Shown piece after piece: positions 47,201-59,400 of a stretch of DNA of 64,000 bases. How positions within the stretch are numbered: the first letter of the stretch is position 1; the number at the start of each line of letters is the position of its first letter. Position numbers and translations under genes: made by a program. Location of the stretch: the NCBI GenBank assembly GCA_900208305.1, contig OAPG01000017.1:434001-498000 (forward strand), written 5' to 3'. Source of the DNA: Melanopsichium pennsylvanicum (lineage: Eukaryota > Basidiomycota > Ustilaginomycetes > Ustilaginales). The notes below the pieces were generated by a model. It ran no database searches, was not told the DNA's origin, and saw only the letters and a list, made by a program, of their open reading frames with translations.

Positions 47201-50200
47201 GCAGCATCGGACGCCCACGACTCTTCGACGGGATCGGCACGACCATCGACTTCGCGCTCCAGCTCCACCCGCAGCAAGCTTTCCAGAACCAGGCCGGATA
47301 AGGAGGTGCAGCGAGAAGCCGCGCAAGCCAAGCGCATCGAGATGTTGCAGACCCGCACCGCTCTCGTCAAGCGTTTCACCCACCTCGTCCTGCCTACCCT
47401 GGTGGAGGTGTACGCCGCTAGCGTTGCGCTCCACGTGCGCCACAAGGCCATCAATGGTATTCTCAAGATTATCAGCTTTGTCGACCCAGAGTCGCTTGGC
47501 GAGGCGCTCGACAATGTTCCGCTCGCCAGCTTCTTGGCTGCGATCCTCTCGTCACGCGACCACGCGACCCTCGTCAATGGTGCACTCCAGATCGTCGAGT
47601 TGCTCACAGACAAACTTCCCTCGCTCTACACGGCCTTGCTCCGGCGTGAGGGGGTCGTGTGGGAGATCGAGGACATTGCTTCTCAGACTCCATCCCGTCC
47701 TGCAAGTGCGGACAAGTCAAAGCATGCCGCTGCTGATTCTGACCAGCCCCTGAGCCCCCCTCGCGTCGGCGCTGTCGAAGCGACTCTGGAGGCTGGCGGT
47801 ATGGACATGTCTTCCGGCTCGAGTCTGGCTCGCCTCATCGCCGCCGCATCTGGTTCCAGCCAGGGAGCCGCGCTCGTCGATGCGCTAGGCAATCGTACAA
47901 CTTCCTCGTCGTCGGCTTCCGCCTTCAATGCTCAGAGCTCGGCTGAAGCGTCTGATGCCAGCATCTGGCGGGCTCGCGTGCTGCGCGACAAGTTTTCGGC
48001 TGAAGCCAAGTCTTCCGAGGGTGCTCAGAGCGCAGCGCAGGCTCTTGATCATATCAAGGACCTCGTCAAGAGACTCTACGCTGCTGTTTCCGAAGGAAGA
48101 GAGTCTGAAGCTCGAGACGTTCTGCAGCAAGTCGCTTCGCTCTTCTCTCGCAGCGAGGATCCCATCTCGAGTTTCGAGTTGCTCCGTTCTGGCTTGGTCG
48201 AGTCCCTCTACTCCTTTGCGACCCTCAGCGAAGGAGGCATCCCACTCGAGCAGAGGCGTTCGCTCCTCACCTCGACCTTGATGCACATGGATGTCGAGTC
48301 GAGCCAAAGTGGCGCTACTGTTCTTGTTCGAAGATTGCAAGAAGCACTAAGCCGCCTGGAGAACGTGGAGATTACCACTGCGCTCAGCGGAGGCAGTGAC
48401 GAAGTGATTCGCAAGAGTCCCAGTGCTATGCTTGGTCGTCAATTGCGCCTGCGCCTCCAGGCTGAGGACGCTACCGACGTTCCTCGCAGCTGCAACAACA
48501 TCATTGTCACCATCCATGCCGTAGCCACCTTCCAGTCCTTAAGTGATTACCTACGACCCAAGATTGCCGTGTCTTCGGCTGCTAGTGGCTCAAGAACCGG
48601 TGCAGCAGCGGGTTCGTCCGCCTCTTCCCGACTCTCCTCGGTGTTGGCCGCCTTCGCCGCAGCGACGGGATCGGGCGGATTCCCAGAGCTAGGTAGTAGC
48701 AAGGATGCCGGTGCTTCGAGCTCCACTGGTGATCAGCCGACTGCAGAGGCAAGCAAAGACGCTGGCAAATCCAAGAGTGACGAGACGGGAGGCAGTTCTA
48801 GCAAGGTCGTTGATACCACCGCCGGCAAAGACGAGACGACGGAAGGCGATAAGAAGGCCGACGACAAGCCAGGAGAGACAGCTTCCGAGTCCGCCGCTGG
48901 CAAGAGTCGTGAGACGGAAGCTCGCGAAGAGGCTCGCGCCCTCGCTCGCCACCTATTCGACGAGGAGGAGCGTCCAGCCGGCGCAGCCGACACCGAGGGC
49001 AAAGCCAAGCACAGTGCAAATGCCAACGGAGAAGAACTCAAATCCGACGAAGCTCTCGCCCGTTCTCTCATGGATGACCTGCTCCACGGCGCCGAATTCG
49101 AAGACGACGAGGGTTTCACCGACGAAGAAGGCTTCGATGGAGAGATCCTGCAGAGCGAGATTCCTGCGGAGGGTGCCAACGGTGTCGCTGCTGGTCTCGG
49201 ACCTCTCGATGGCACCGACGCTGCAGACAAGACCATCAATCTCGACGTCGAGAAGGAAGGAGGCAGGATTGTCGCCAAGACGCCTGAAGGCACCCGTATC
49301 GCCACGCCTGGCAACGGTGCTGGAACGCCCACACCCAAGCCATCCGACAGCTCCGCTGCTGGCAACTCTGCCAAGGACTCTTCCTCCTTCACTTCAAGCC
49401 CGGCCAAACCGTCGTCGTACGCCTCGGCCTTGCAGAAGAAGCCTACGGATTGGCACCTCGAATTTTCGATTGGCTCAGAGAAGCTCTCCCTCGACACCAC
49501 CATCTATGGCGCGGTGCACCGATTCGAGACTACCCAGGGTCAGGCCTCCACAAACGCGGTCTCTACCCTGCATGGCGGAAGCAGGCACATCTGGAGCAAC
49601 GTGTACACCGTCAAATACAAGAAGGTGCCTGGTGCAAATGCCAAACAGGCAGCGGAAGCCACTCCAGAGCCCACTTGTGCGGAGAACGCTGCGGTCGAGC
49701 TTCCCGCCTCGATCAAGGAGGATGCACCTTACGCCAAATTGCTTCAGCTGCTTGCCGTTCTGCACTCGCTTAACATGGAATGGCGTGAAGTTTCACGAGC
49801 AGGTGCTGACGGCGCCGACTCGGACGCGGGCAAGGTTGCTGCCGCTGCTTCGGCTTCGGCGTCGGCGCTGGCAGAGTCGGCGTTTGTCAACAACAAGCTC
49901 ACTGCCAAGCTTAACCGCCAGCTCGAGGAGCCGCTGATTGTCGCCTCTGCCTGCTTGCCAGCCTGGTCCACTGACCTACCCAAGTACTTCCCCTTCCTGT
50001 TCCCCTTCGAGGCCCGGTTCGCTTTCCTCCAGTCGACGTCGTTCGGCTATGCGCGCCTGCTCACCCGCTGGCAGGCATTGCACAGTCGCAATCAGGAATC
50101 CGGCAGCAGCAGCTCCTCGCGCCTGGACGACTCGTTTGGCTTCCTGGGTCGACTCCAACGACAAAAGGTGCGCATCTCGCGAGGCAACCTGCTCGCTTCG

Positions 50201-51325
50201 GCATTCAAGGTGTTTGAGCTGTACGGCTCCAACTCATCGGTGCTTGAGGTCGAGTACTTCGAGGAAGTGGGTACAGGTCTAGGACCGACGCTGGAGTTCT
50301 ACTCGCTCGTGTCGAAAGAGTTTGCTCGCAGGGACCTCAAGCTCTGGCGTGACAGCCGTGCCGGTGGGTCTGACGAAGACGGCAGTCAATACGTGTTCAG
50401 CCCTCTGGGTCTGTTCCCTGCTCCACTCATCACGATTGGGACAGATGACCAAGAGGCCAAGGCTGCCGATTCGGAGATCAGCGATGCTTCCGGTTCTGCG
50501 CAGAAGCGGCTGCAGGCATTCCGCGTTTTGGGACAGTTTGTGGCCAAGGCTCTTTTGGACTCGCGCATCATCGACTGCAACTTCTCGCCCATCTTCATGC
50601 GTGCAGTGCTGAACCAGCATGTGGCTCCTACTCTTGCCACCTTGTCCGCCGTCGATGCTATGTTGGCTCGCTCGCTCGCTTCGATGCGCCAGATGAAGCC
50701 CGATGAGGTCGAGTCGCTCGGTCTCGATTTCACGCTACCCGGCTATGAGTCGATCGAATTGCATGCTGGCGGTCGAGAAGAGAACGTGACGGGTGACAAC
50801 GTGGAACGATACATCTCCGAGGTGCTGGATATGACGCTGGGCAAGGGCATCCGCGCAGCCGTGCGCGCCTTCCGCCAAGGCTTCAACATCATCCTCCCCA
50901 TGGCGGCCATGTCGAGCTTCACGGTGGATGAGCTGGTGATGCTATTTGGCAACACTGAGGAAGACTGGAGCGAAACCACACTGCTTGCGAGCGTCAAGCC
51001 CGATCACGGCATGAATGCCGACTCACCAGCCTTCCGCGACATGATCGGCATCATGGCATCGTTCAATGTGGGCGAGCGTCGCGAGTTCCTGCAGTGGCTC
51101 ACTGGCTCGCCCAAGCTGCCCATTGGAGGCTTCTCCGGTCTGCATCCGCAGCTGACGATTGTCAAGCGACCTCACGAAGCGCCCTTGACACCGGACGACT
51201 ACCTACCGAGTGTCATGACTTGCGTCAATTATCTCAAGATGCCTAACTACTCGTCGAGGGACAAGATGAGGCAAAGGTTGCAAACCGCCATGAAGGAGGG
51301 TTCGACCAGCTTCCACCTTTCCTAA
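44278..51325 (+). CDS. UFD4: HECT ubiquitin ligase UFD4 (TRIP12 family)
   Basis: An E3 ubiquitin ligase of 2281 residues that in yeast targets ubiquitin-fusion substrates. Exon 1 (44278-44885) and exon 2 (45088-51325) are joined across a 202-base intron (donor GTAAGT, acceptor ATCAG); the split codon becomes GGA, so the frame is kept. The first 400 residues are Ser-rich and then strongly acidic. Armadillo-like repeats begin around NLLASLRKDDDPTSQMVALQ and continue through LIEAMPYAAHSVVAHGAITV, as in Ufd4/TRIP12. The C-terminus is a HECT domain with LEVEYFEEVGTGLGPTLEFY and RVLGQFVAKALLDSRIIDC; the catalytic Cys is residue 2248 in PSVMTCVNYLKMPNYSS, 34 residues from the end, which is the normal spacing. 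A long Ser/Ala/Glu-rich insert separates the repeats from the HECT domain. Confidence 0.95.
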
Positions 51326-52030
51326 GATTGCGGCAACAGAGATCTGTCATCTTGAAATGTGCCAAGAAGGTATTGTATTGCCTTTTCTTTTTTCTTGCTC
51401 TCAATTGACTCGTTTGCATTCTTGTTCTGGTACTGTGATCTTTCTATGTGTGAAAATTGCGATAGTACTGCGCTGTATCATGTTCTCACGGCTCAAGTCG
51501 TGTGATATATACTATCGCTCTGGCTATACTGTATGTATATGTCTCGAGATCGCGATTTGTGGCCTTCATTGTGCTCGATAGGATTCGGACCCAAGAGAGA
51601 CCACAACACCCGCAATTCGGCTAATGTTTTTTTTTTCCTCCACTTTTTTGATGAGACAAGAAACGCGCCTGGAGACGGCGTTGTGCGGAAAACAAGGCTT
51701 GAGTCGAGTCTGTCGTGGTACAAGGTCAGACTACCTTCTCATAATGCTCTAGTTGCTTCGTTAGACTTGAACACACACCATCTCACACCACTCGGCCAAA
51801 ATTACCAAAAGGTAACTAAAGAGGCTATTCTAACCTTGTTTCACAGAGTAAAATATAGATGCTTTACGAACAGGGATTCGACAACAACCGCTCCTTCAAG
51901 CTTGAATAGATTCAATTGCCGCACCGCAGGACGAGCTCGCATTTGCTGCCTTCTTCAGTTGCTGTTTCTGTCAGTACGCCCCGGCAGAGCAGCTCTCAGC
52001 CTCGCAAGCAGCCACACATACTTTGAAATC
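51326..52030. other. intergenic region before BUD27/URI
   Basis: These 705 bases hold the UFD4 3' end and the BUD27/URI promoter. The BUD27 frame is open upstream to 51533, but the extra 166 residues show no ordered or conserved feature and are treated as non-coding. A T9 run lies near 51627. Confidence 0.6.
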
Positions 52031-55000
52031 ATGCCACCAACCCTACCTCCCCCCACCTTTGCCTCCTCGGCCTCCTCATCCCTTCACAAACCTCTCGGAA
52101 ATATACCATTTGCAGCTCCCAGCGACGATCCATCCGAAATAACTGCCACCGCTCAAGCCTTGCTTTCGGCACACTATGGTCGCCTTTCCTCAAGCTCCGA
52201 CTCTTCCTCTCTTTCCTCTACTTCCTCCTCCTCAACTTCATTGTCGGCCAACACTGCCCAGCTCGCCAAGCTCGAAGCAGCCTCACGCAACATCGACGCC
52301 ATCTGCTTGCAGCTCGATAATCTACAGATCGCTTCCCAACTGCATCGGGGAAATGACGCCTCGGCTGACCGAATGTTGCAGCCCTTGGGCCCCCTCGCGT
52401 TTTTTCCAGCCAAAGTTGCGCTGTATGAAGATATGGTCTGGGTCAGACACGATCCAGACGGGCTCACCATTGTCGATCTGCTACGGCTGGAGGATCAAGT
52501 GCTGCCAATGCTTACTCAGTGCCCAGACAAGGCAGAAGATGGGGTTAGGCAAAACCTCAAGCTCACAGAGCCAAACAGGACCATCCAAGTGGTTTACAAA
52601 AGGGTCCCAGTCAGGACAGCACAGATGGCTCTACAGGCAAGAAAGTCACGCTACCTGGCTGAGGCGAACAAGCTCAGAGATCAAGTGCAAGGACATGTAG
52701 CAGCGAGATCCAGGAAAGCTTCGGAGGTGATCGAACAGGCAGATGAGAACGTGCACATGACTAACGAAGCAGGCGAAGTGCTCAACGAGGAAGGTCTGCC
52801 ATTCTACGAACCTGTCGAGCAAATCTCGGAAGGAGAGGCGAATCGGAACAAGCAAGCATACATGCAGCCATTTGTACCTTCCGACGAACTGGCCCAGGAC
52901 AAGGGCAAGAGAAAGCAGTTTGTAGACGATGTATTTGCACAGCTCGAGGCTGAGGAAGAAAACGAATCCTCTTCATCCGACAACGATGATGAAGTCGGAG
53001 CTTCTCACGAAACCTCTGCTGCTAGAGGGGTACCTTCGTTATCGAACACGGATCAGAGCGAGCCTGGCGCAAACCAGGAGACAAGGGTTGTGCTCAGAAC
53101 ACGAACACCTTCTCCGCTACCATCGCCGGAAGATTCATCCAAGATCAAGGCTCTGCCCGAGATAGTATCTGCCGCGAGACCACCTCCACCAAAGTCAGCG
53201 CTAAAGCCGAGTGCTGCACGACCGGATATCATTCAGAGGCCCAGTTTTGGATCGGCAGGCATTCGACATGGATTTCTTAATCTGAACCCGAGCAGTCCTG
53301 GCGCCATCGAGAGCAGCTATTCTTGGGAGGATCTCGTAAAGGAAAATGCAAAATCAAATTCTGAATTCGAAAGGAGTTCGAGGAGTGCTACACCTACTCC
53401 ACTCGGTAGAAACTCTAGCATGGCAGGTTCGAGCTTGCTCAGTCGCGTAACGAGCGCAGGGGATGCCTCGAGTCCATTCAGTGGAAGTGGGACGAGCACG
53501 CCTACCAAGAAGAGTGTTCGGATCAAAAGTCCTGAGCGAGGAAGTGCTCATCCTGAAGCTGCACCAGGTAGCGGTTTGACACCACTTCAGAGAGCTTTAC
53601 GATCTAGCATCCGTGTCAAAGAGAATTACTCTGAAAGAATCGGTCCCGCAAGCTCGAACGACACGAGTGCGGCAACGAGAGCCCTCGATCAAGGTTCGGG
53701 TACAGCAGAGAAACGTCACAGGGATGATGTTGGTGTTGAAGAAGAGGCGGAACGGATTGTCAAACTCTTAGGTCCAGATGTGGTGGAGGGTCACCCGGCT
53801 GCGCCACCCAAAGAAGTGCTCACGGCCATGCAAGCTGCGCATGAGCAAGATTCGCGACGCTCGACTCCCGAAGCGATTGCAGCGAGGGAGAAAGCCGAGG
53901 AGGAAGCACGCCAACGTGAACGTCTACAGAGGTTGGCGGAAAAGCCTGCGCTCGGACAGAGCGTCATGGAGCGCCCGCGTGGTAGAGATAATGGCAAAGG
54001 CAAAGCAAAAGACGGTAGTAAAGGAGATATCAAAGGGGTCAAAGCGGCCAATTTCTCCGCATTCAAAGCCGGATTCCTCAACCAAAGGCCAATCTCAGCA
54101 ACTAAATTCGTCCCAAATCCTCCCACTGCGAGAAAGACTCAAGCACCGCCGCCAACACAGTCCTTAGGAGTGTCAGCCTTGGATAGAGCCTCGTTGGGTG
54201 ACGAAAAGCTGTCCGAACAACGTCAAGCTTTGGGTCTCAGTGCAGCCGTGCCACATGCTCGACCTTCCAAGGCCTATGCACAAAAGATCAAGGCTCGTCA
54301 AGAAGGAACCCTCTCTTCCGATGACAAGGAGAGGAAAGAGGGTGGGAACGGGGCAGTTGAACTTGCAAGGCCCAAAGCTGATGATGATGTACCACGGCCA
54401 GGACGTGTACGTTTCGGTGCTCCCACCACGCCAAGCAATACTCGTGGACGGAAGCGAGATGATGATGACGCGGATGGAGATGGAGATGGAGATGGAGATG
54501 AGGAAGGGGTTGGGGAGATCGACCCAAGTGCAGCGCTCGAGAATTATTTAGATGACGACGAAATCGATGATGGGCAACAAATGGATGAAGAGCAAGAGGA
54601 GCCTAAGATCGAAGGCGAAGGTGCGGATACGGATGAGGACCAAGATGTATACTTTGACCGATATCTTTCGAAAAAGCGATCACGCAAAAGTGCAGCCGCA
54701 GAGAGTCGTGGTCTAGACCACAACGATGACTTTGACAACGGCGATGATGACGATGATGATGATGATGATTTCGATAAGAATGGTTTTGATGACGAGGAAT
54801 ACGATGATTGGGACGAAGACGACGATTTTGACCAAGAAGACGATGACGAAGATTTTGACTATGATGGGCAAGACATCATGTCTCTGGCACCCTCGATGGG
54901 CGGCGCAGAGGGCTTGTCGGGTGAATTGTTGAGGGAGTACGAAGAGGCGAGAGCAAAGCTGGCAGCACTTGGTTTGGCCTACCCGGGCGATGGCGGAGGA

Positions 55001-55801
55001 GGTCACGGCGGGGATGGAATGCGAGAGGCGATAATGAATGCAGCTCAAGTTGGAGAAGGTGAAATGGACGGAGAGGGGGAAGAGGATGATGATTACGAGA
55101 TGGACGTAGTACCCTTGGACGCTGCTGTAGAGGATGCGGATTACCAAGGCAACACGGTCTCGAGCACTTCTGGTGGACCTCAAATGAGTCGCTTCAGGAA
55201 ATCGCTCGCTCAACGAAATGCCCTGCCTTCTTCATCTCAACCCCGGAACCTCGAACAGCTGCTTTCTTCAGCAAAGAATGTAGGTCAGTCCACTGTGAAA
55301 AAGACTTGCGACAAATCTGCTGCATTTGGTATGGACGGCATGCAAGGGCAAGAAAAGGATGAGACTGCACGAGGAGGATTAGGGGTACCAATGATGATCA
55401 TCCCTCAACTCGCACCAGTGCGATTCCCCAAGAACGGAGATTTGGTTGAAGGAAAGACGAGTGGTCCGGTTGAGTTGAAAGGTGACGAAAGCGATGAAGA
55501 GGACGAATTAGCAGAAATGGTGATGAGAAGTCGACTTGAACAGGCTCAGTGGAAGAAGAAGAATCCTGAAGAATATAAATGGATCAAGGAGGAAAAGAAG
55601 AGGAAAGAGATGATTCAGGCTGGTGTCACTGCTCCTACCATCGAGTCCAAGCTAGCCAAGGACATGATGGATGCGCCAGCTGTGGAAAGCACGAATGACC
55701 AAATGGTAGGGATTGGAAATGGGAGGGAGGAGAACAACAAGCTCAAAGTCAAGCCAAAAAAAGTGTCGCGTTTCAAAGCTGCTAGAATGGGTCAAGAATA
55801 A
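52031..55801 (+). CDS. BUD27: unconventional prefoldin URI/Bud27-like protein
   Basis: A protein of 1256 residues. The N-terminal 220 residues form an alpha-type prefoldin module: a helix (AQLAKLEAASRNIDAICLQL), the hairpin segment PLGPLAFFPAKVALYEDMVW and a second helix with RYLAEANKLRDQVQGHV. Short conserved blocks of the URI family appear further on, including KKSVRIKSPERG. The C-terminus ends in a basic block, KPKKVSRFKAARMG, which matches the C-terminal domain of Bud27/URI. In yeast and animals this protein works with the R2TP/prefoldin-like chaperone in assembly of RNA polymerases and in TOR signalling. The middle is highly acidic and disordered, with a GATGGA-type DNA repeat encoding Asp-Gly. 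The protein is clearly longer than human URI (about 535 residues) or yeast Bud27 (about 800). The start at 52031 precedes the first conserved helix. Confidence 0.8.
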   Translation: MPPTLPPPTFASSASSSLHKPLGNIPFAAPSDDPSEITATAQALLSAHYGRLSSSSDSSSLSSTSSSSTSLSANTAQLAKLEAASRNIDAICLQLDNLQIASQLHRGNDASADRMLQPLGPLAFFPAKVALYEDMVWVRHDPDGLTIVDLLRLEDQVLPMLTQCPDKAEDGVRQNLKLTEPNRTIQVVYKRVPVRTAQMALQARKSRYLAEANKLRDQVQGHVAARSRKASEVIEQADENVHMTNEAGEVLNEEGLPFYEPVEQISEGEANRNKQAYMQPFVPSDELAQDKGKRKQFVDDVFAQLEAEEENESSSSDNDDEVGASHETSAARGVPSLSNTDQSEPGANQETRVVLRTRTPSPLPSPEDSSKIKALPEIVSAARPPPPKSALKPSAARPDIIQRPSFGSAGIRHGFLNLNPSSPGAIESSYSWEDLVKENAKSNSEFERSSRSATPTPLGRNSSMAGSSLLSRVTSAGDASSPFSGSGTSTPTKKSVRIKSPERGSAHPEAAPGSGLTPLQRALRSSIRVKENYSERIGPASSNDTSAATRALDQGSGTAEKRHRDDVGVEEEAERIVKLLGPDVVEGHPAAPPKEVLTAMQAAHEQDSRRSTPEAIAAREKAEEEARQRERLQRLAEKPALGQSVMERPRGRDNGKGKAKDGSKGDIKGVKAANFSAFKAGFLNQRPISATKFVPNPPTARKTQAPPPTQSLGVSALDRASLGDEKLSEQRQALGLSAAVPHARPSKAYAQKIKARQEGTLSSDDKERKEGGNGAVELARPKADDDVPRPGRVRFGAPTTPSNTRGRKRDDDDADGDGDGDGDEEGVGEIDPSAALENYLDDDEIDDGQQMDEEQEEPKIEGEGADTDEDQDVYFDRYLSKKRSRKSAAAESRGLDHNDDFDNGDDDDDDDDDFDKNGFDDEEYDDWDEDDDFDQEDDDEDFDYDGQDIMSLAPSMGGAEGLSGELLREYEEARAKLAALGLAYPGDGGGGHGGDGMREAIMNAAQVGEGEMDGEGEEDDDYEMDVVPLDAAVEDADYQGNTVSSTSGGPQMSRFRKSLAQRNALPSSSQPRNLEQLLSSAKNVGQSTVKKTCDKSAAFGMDGMQGQEKDETARGGLGVPMMIIPQLAPVRFPKNGDLVEGKTSGPVELKGDESDEEDELAEMVMRSRLEQAQWKKKNPEEYKWIKEEKKRKEMIQAGVTAPTIESKLAKDMMDAPAVESTNDQMVGIGNGREENNKLKVKPKKVSRFKAARMGQE

Positions 55802-56462
55802 TAGCAGCCCCTTGAAAAACTTGCCTGGAGAATGTGATGTACGGTACACCCTAGGCAGATCGCATTTCCGTCTCAATCAAGTACATGGTCATCAGTTGAA
55901 ACATAGCAGTGTGTGTGCGCTGTGTTATGCGGTGGGTTTGAAGAAGCGTTCCTGGTTGCACAGCATATACTGGCAAAAACGATTGGATAGATTGCCGGAA
56001 GTCGGGTAAGGAACAAGCACAAGGAACAAGGAAGAAGTCACAGAAAACAAGATTTTTTTTTTTAAAAAAAAGAAAGAAAAAAAGAAAAGAAAAAAAATCT
56101 GTCTGGGTTTGGAGTGGAGTATTTTTGAGAAAGGAAAAAGGAAAAAGGAAAAAGGAAAAAGGAAAAAGGGTGCTGAAGTGCTCAGCAGCCATGCTCATGT
56201 TGGCTGGAATTCATGGTACAGAAGTTCTATCCTGAACCAACATTCCTTCATTCTTTCATCATCATCAGCAACCTCCGCAAGATTGCACATCAACACAAGG
56301 CAAGAGCTGAAATTCAGTTTACAAACACGGATCTCGCTCTTTCTTGCCTCCATCACAAGCAGCTACGCTTTCCTGTCCAATTCGTTGTGGCAAGCCAGAA
56401 TTCAGGAAAACACAAGCACTGATTCTTTTCCGTTCATCTATCTGTTCCAAGCATCATCCACC
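55802..56462. other. intergenic region before the TTC27-like gene
   Basis: These 661 bases carry A-rich runs (about 56050-56100) and a seven-base GGAAAAA repeat at 56133-56169. The downstream frame is open from 56109, but the 118 residues before the chosen start are encoded partly by this repeat and are treated as leader. Confidence 0.6.
56133..56169. repeat. GGAAAAA heptanucleotide repeat
   Basis: Five near-perfect copies of a 7-base purine unit, about 300 bases upstream of the TTC27-like start. Confidence 0.9.
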
Positions 56463-59400
56463 ATGAGTGCGGCAAATTCATCAACGCGCTTCACCCATCC
56501 ACTCCCTCATACTGCTCTCAATCACTTTCTTCGACAAACTAAGTCGCTTCTTGCTTCCGGTGGTCTTGATAACGAGGATGCCGTTTACGTCCTAACTCCA
56601 CCAACGCATTCACCTACTCTCGACCAGGTCATCTCTGCCATCAGCTTCGCATACCTCCAACAGCAGCTTGACACCAATTCCCACACACAGCTACGATACA
56701 TTCCGATCATTTCAGCTCCTCGCTCTACGTGTCTATCGGAAACCCTACCCGAACTCGGTTTGGCTTTGCAAGCAGCGCTCGTTGGTCAGCAAAATCTAAT
56801 CTTCCAAGACGATGAGGTTTACAAGACCGTAGCCGCCTACACTAGCAAGAAAAAGGTGGTGCTGGTTGGAGGCGCAACCCAAATCAAGGGTGACGAAGCT
56901 TGGCAGCAATGGTGTGAATTACACGGAGCAGAGCTATTTGGAGTGATTGATGTTGAAAATACCTTGCCAAAGCAGATTCATGATGAACACGGTGGAATCA
57001 ACGAGAGGCTGAATGTGACGCTTTTCCCATCGGTTCAAGCGGTAAGATTTGCAGGTGAAACTGAACCCGCACTTGCTTCGCTCGTCGCTCTGTGGGCCAA
57101 GGAAGAGATCGCAGTACAGCAAAATGGATCACAAACAGTCATGACACAGGAGCTAGCCGATTTGCTTCTATCGGCGATATTAATGGAAACAGAGAATTTG
57201 GCAGAAAGCAAAACCAACTCTGCCGATTTGGGCGCGGTCGGTTGGCTGAACCCTCAATCGAGTTTTGCTCTACAGGATCAAGATGCCGCCACATCAGCCG
57301 AGGATGTTGATCAAGGCCAAGCGGAAGCCCAGGATGTTGATGTCAACGAGGACGAGGCCAATGTACAAAATTTTGACCCTTTTGTTCCCACTTTCCCAGA
57401 TCTCGACGCATTGTACCGTGCCCTGCGTGGCGCTTCACGCCAGAAATCATCGGCAAAGATCAGAGCAACAGGAACAACAACAGAAGAAGCAGGAGCAGGA
57501 GCAGGAGCGACAGAGGCAGAGCTGGGAGATGCGAGCGCAACGCATTTCCAGTGGAACCTCATCACCAATACTTTGGCCAACCTGGACAAGCAGACTAGAG
57601 CCAAAGTGCCCGAATTTGTGCTCAAGACGATACAAGGTGACTTTGCGAGCGTTCTAACATCCACCATGGCAACTCTATTGTTCAAGCCGATCGGATCTGC
57701 TTTGGGCCAAGTCCTCACAAGCCGCAATGGCACGTTTGACCTCGGGTCCCTCCAGAAGCAGATCAACGCAGCAGTACAGAATACAGTTCAGACCCAGGAT
57801 GCAGGATTCGAAGCTCTGTGTGTCGCAGTCTCTTGCCTACACGCTTTCGTTCAGATCAATTGGACTGGACCCCAACTGGCTGCTTCGCTCGAACCGTTAT
57901 CGCTCTTGCGCAACTCTTCGCCGGACTCATTCCCTCCTCGACCCGTCGATTCGGATGTGGAAGAAAAGATAAACGCCGAGACAAGTCGTTTAATTCATAG
58001 GTCAGCACTCGAAGCATTGGCATTCAAGGGAGAGCCTGCATATCATCTTTGTCAAGTGCCCTTTTTCCTCATTTTTTCGAAATTGCTCGTCGAAGCGTTG
58101 CTTTTGCTCACCACGCAAGAACGAGGTGATGATGACGGTAGTGAAGGGGTTGAAGCGATTGAGACGTTGGTATGGTGGAGGCTTCGTGTGTTTACCGTGC
58201 ACAGTCACGTTTTGGACGAACCGGTGGCGTTCGGGAAAAAGGTCTTTGATCCGGTAAACCGCTTGAGGGATGTTCTCATTGCTAGGTCCGCGTCGATGAC
58301 AAAAGGGGAGGGTGGAAAGAAGAGTGCATGGGCGAGCTTGGCAGCGAGGTTGATTCTGGAAAGGGGTATAGCATTGCAGAGGTTAGGAAGCGACAGGGAG
58401 GCGAGTGAGACGTTTGTCGAAGCAGCAAAGGTGAATGGATTAAGGTACAGGATGTCGGGCGCCTTGGGCAAAAGGACCAAGTTTCAGAAAGAGGACAAGA
58501 CGCAACTCGTTCTGCTTGCGAAAAGTGTCGTTGTAGATGGTGGCAAGGAGGACGAAGAGGCGGAGAAACAGGATGAAGCTGGTAACGAGGGTAGAAAGGT
58601 CCAAGATGAGGGTGAGAGTGACAGTGTAATGAAGGAAGCAGACAAGGAGCCGATGGAGACAGGATTTGCGGCCAAGGCCAATCCGGAAGACCAGGTCGCC
58701 GGTATGCCCTCGACCTACGCTCTTAACGACGATACATTGTTGGAACAAACCAAGTTCACCACCACCACCAGCTTGTCTTGTACCAACACCGAGGCCAACT
58801 CGGATGACTCGGATCTGCTTTCTCTCGACCCCAACTCTCAACCGGCTCTCGCAGTCTTGGATCAATGTACACTGCTTGCGCTGTGTCTTAACATTCGCAA
58901 TACGCAAGCCTCGCACGGTCTTACGTCGAATCAAATGTCGATCTTTATCACGCGCGTTCTGAGTCATCCACGCAACTGGATGGTTCACACCATGTCGCTG
59001 CTGTTGCGTGCACGTCTCGAATCCAACCGAACGCGTACCGTCGAACGATCGGTATTGCAGCTACAAGCATTGATCGATCAAATGCCTACAAACGACTCGA
59101 GCGTTGAGGAACGACTCAAATTTTTCCACGCACTCGATTTGCCGCCGAAATGGGAGATGCAGGCCGAATTGGCAAGGAGGTATGCTAGTATCGGTGTGAC
59201 TCGAAGTGCTCTCGAGATTTTTGAACGAGTTGAGATGTGGGAAGATGTGGTGACGTGTTTGGGTATGTTAGGTAGGCAAGAAGAAGCACGTGAAGTGGTT
59301 AGAGAGTTGTTGGAGGGTAAAAAAGTGGAAGCAGATGTAGAAGTTTCCGTTCGTCGTCGAAATGCTGTGGAAAGTAGTAGCAACATTGGTGGTGGTAGTG

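Noticed and set aside
51533..52030. 166-residue in-frame upstream extension of BUD27/URI
   Set aside because: It has no conserved block and looks like promoter and leader; the prefoldin module begins after the Met at 52031.
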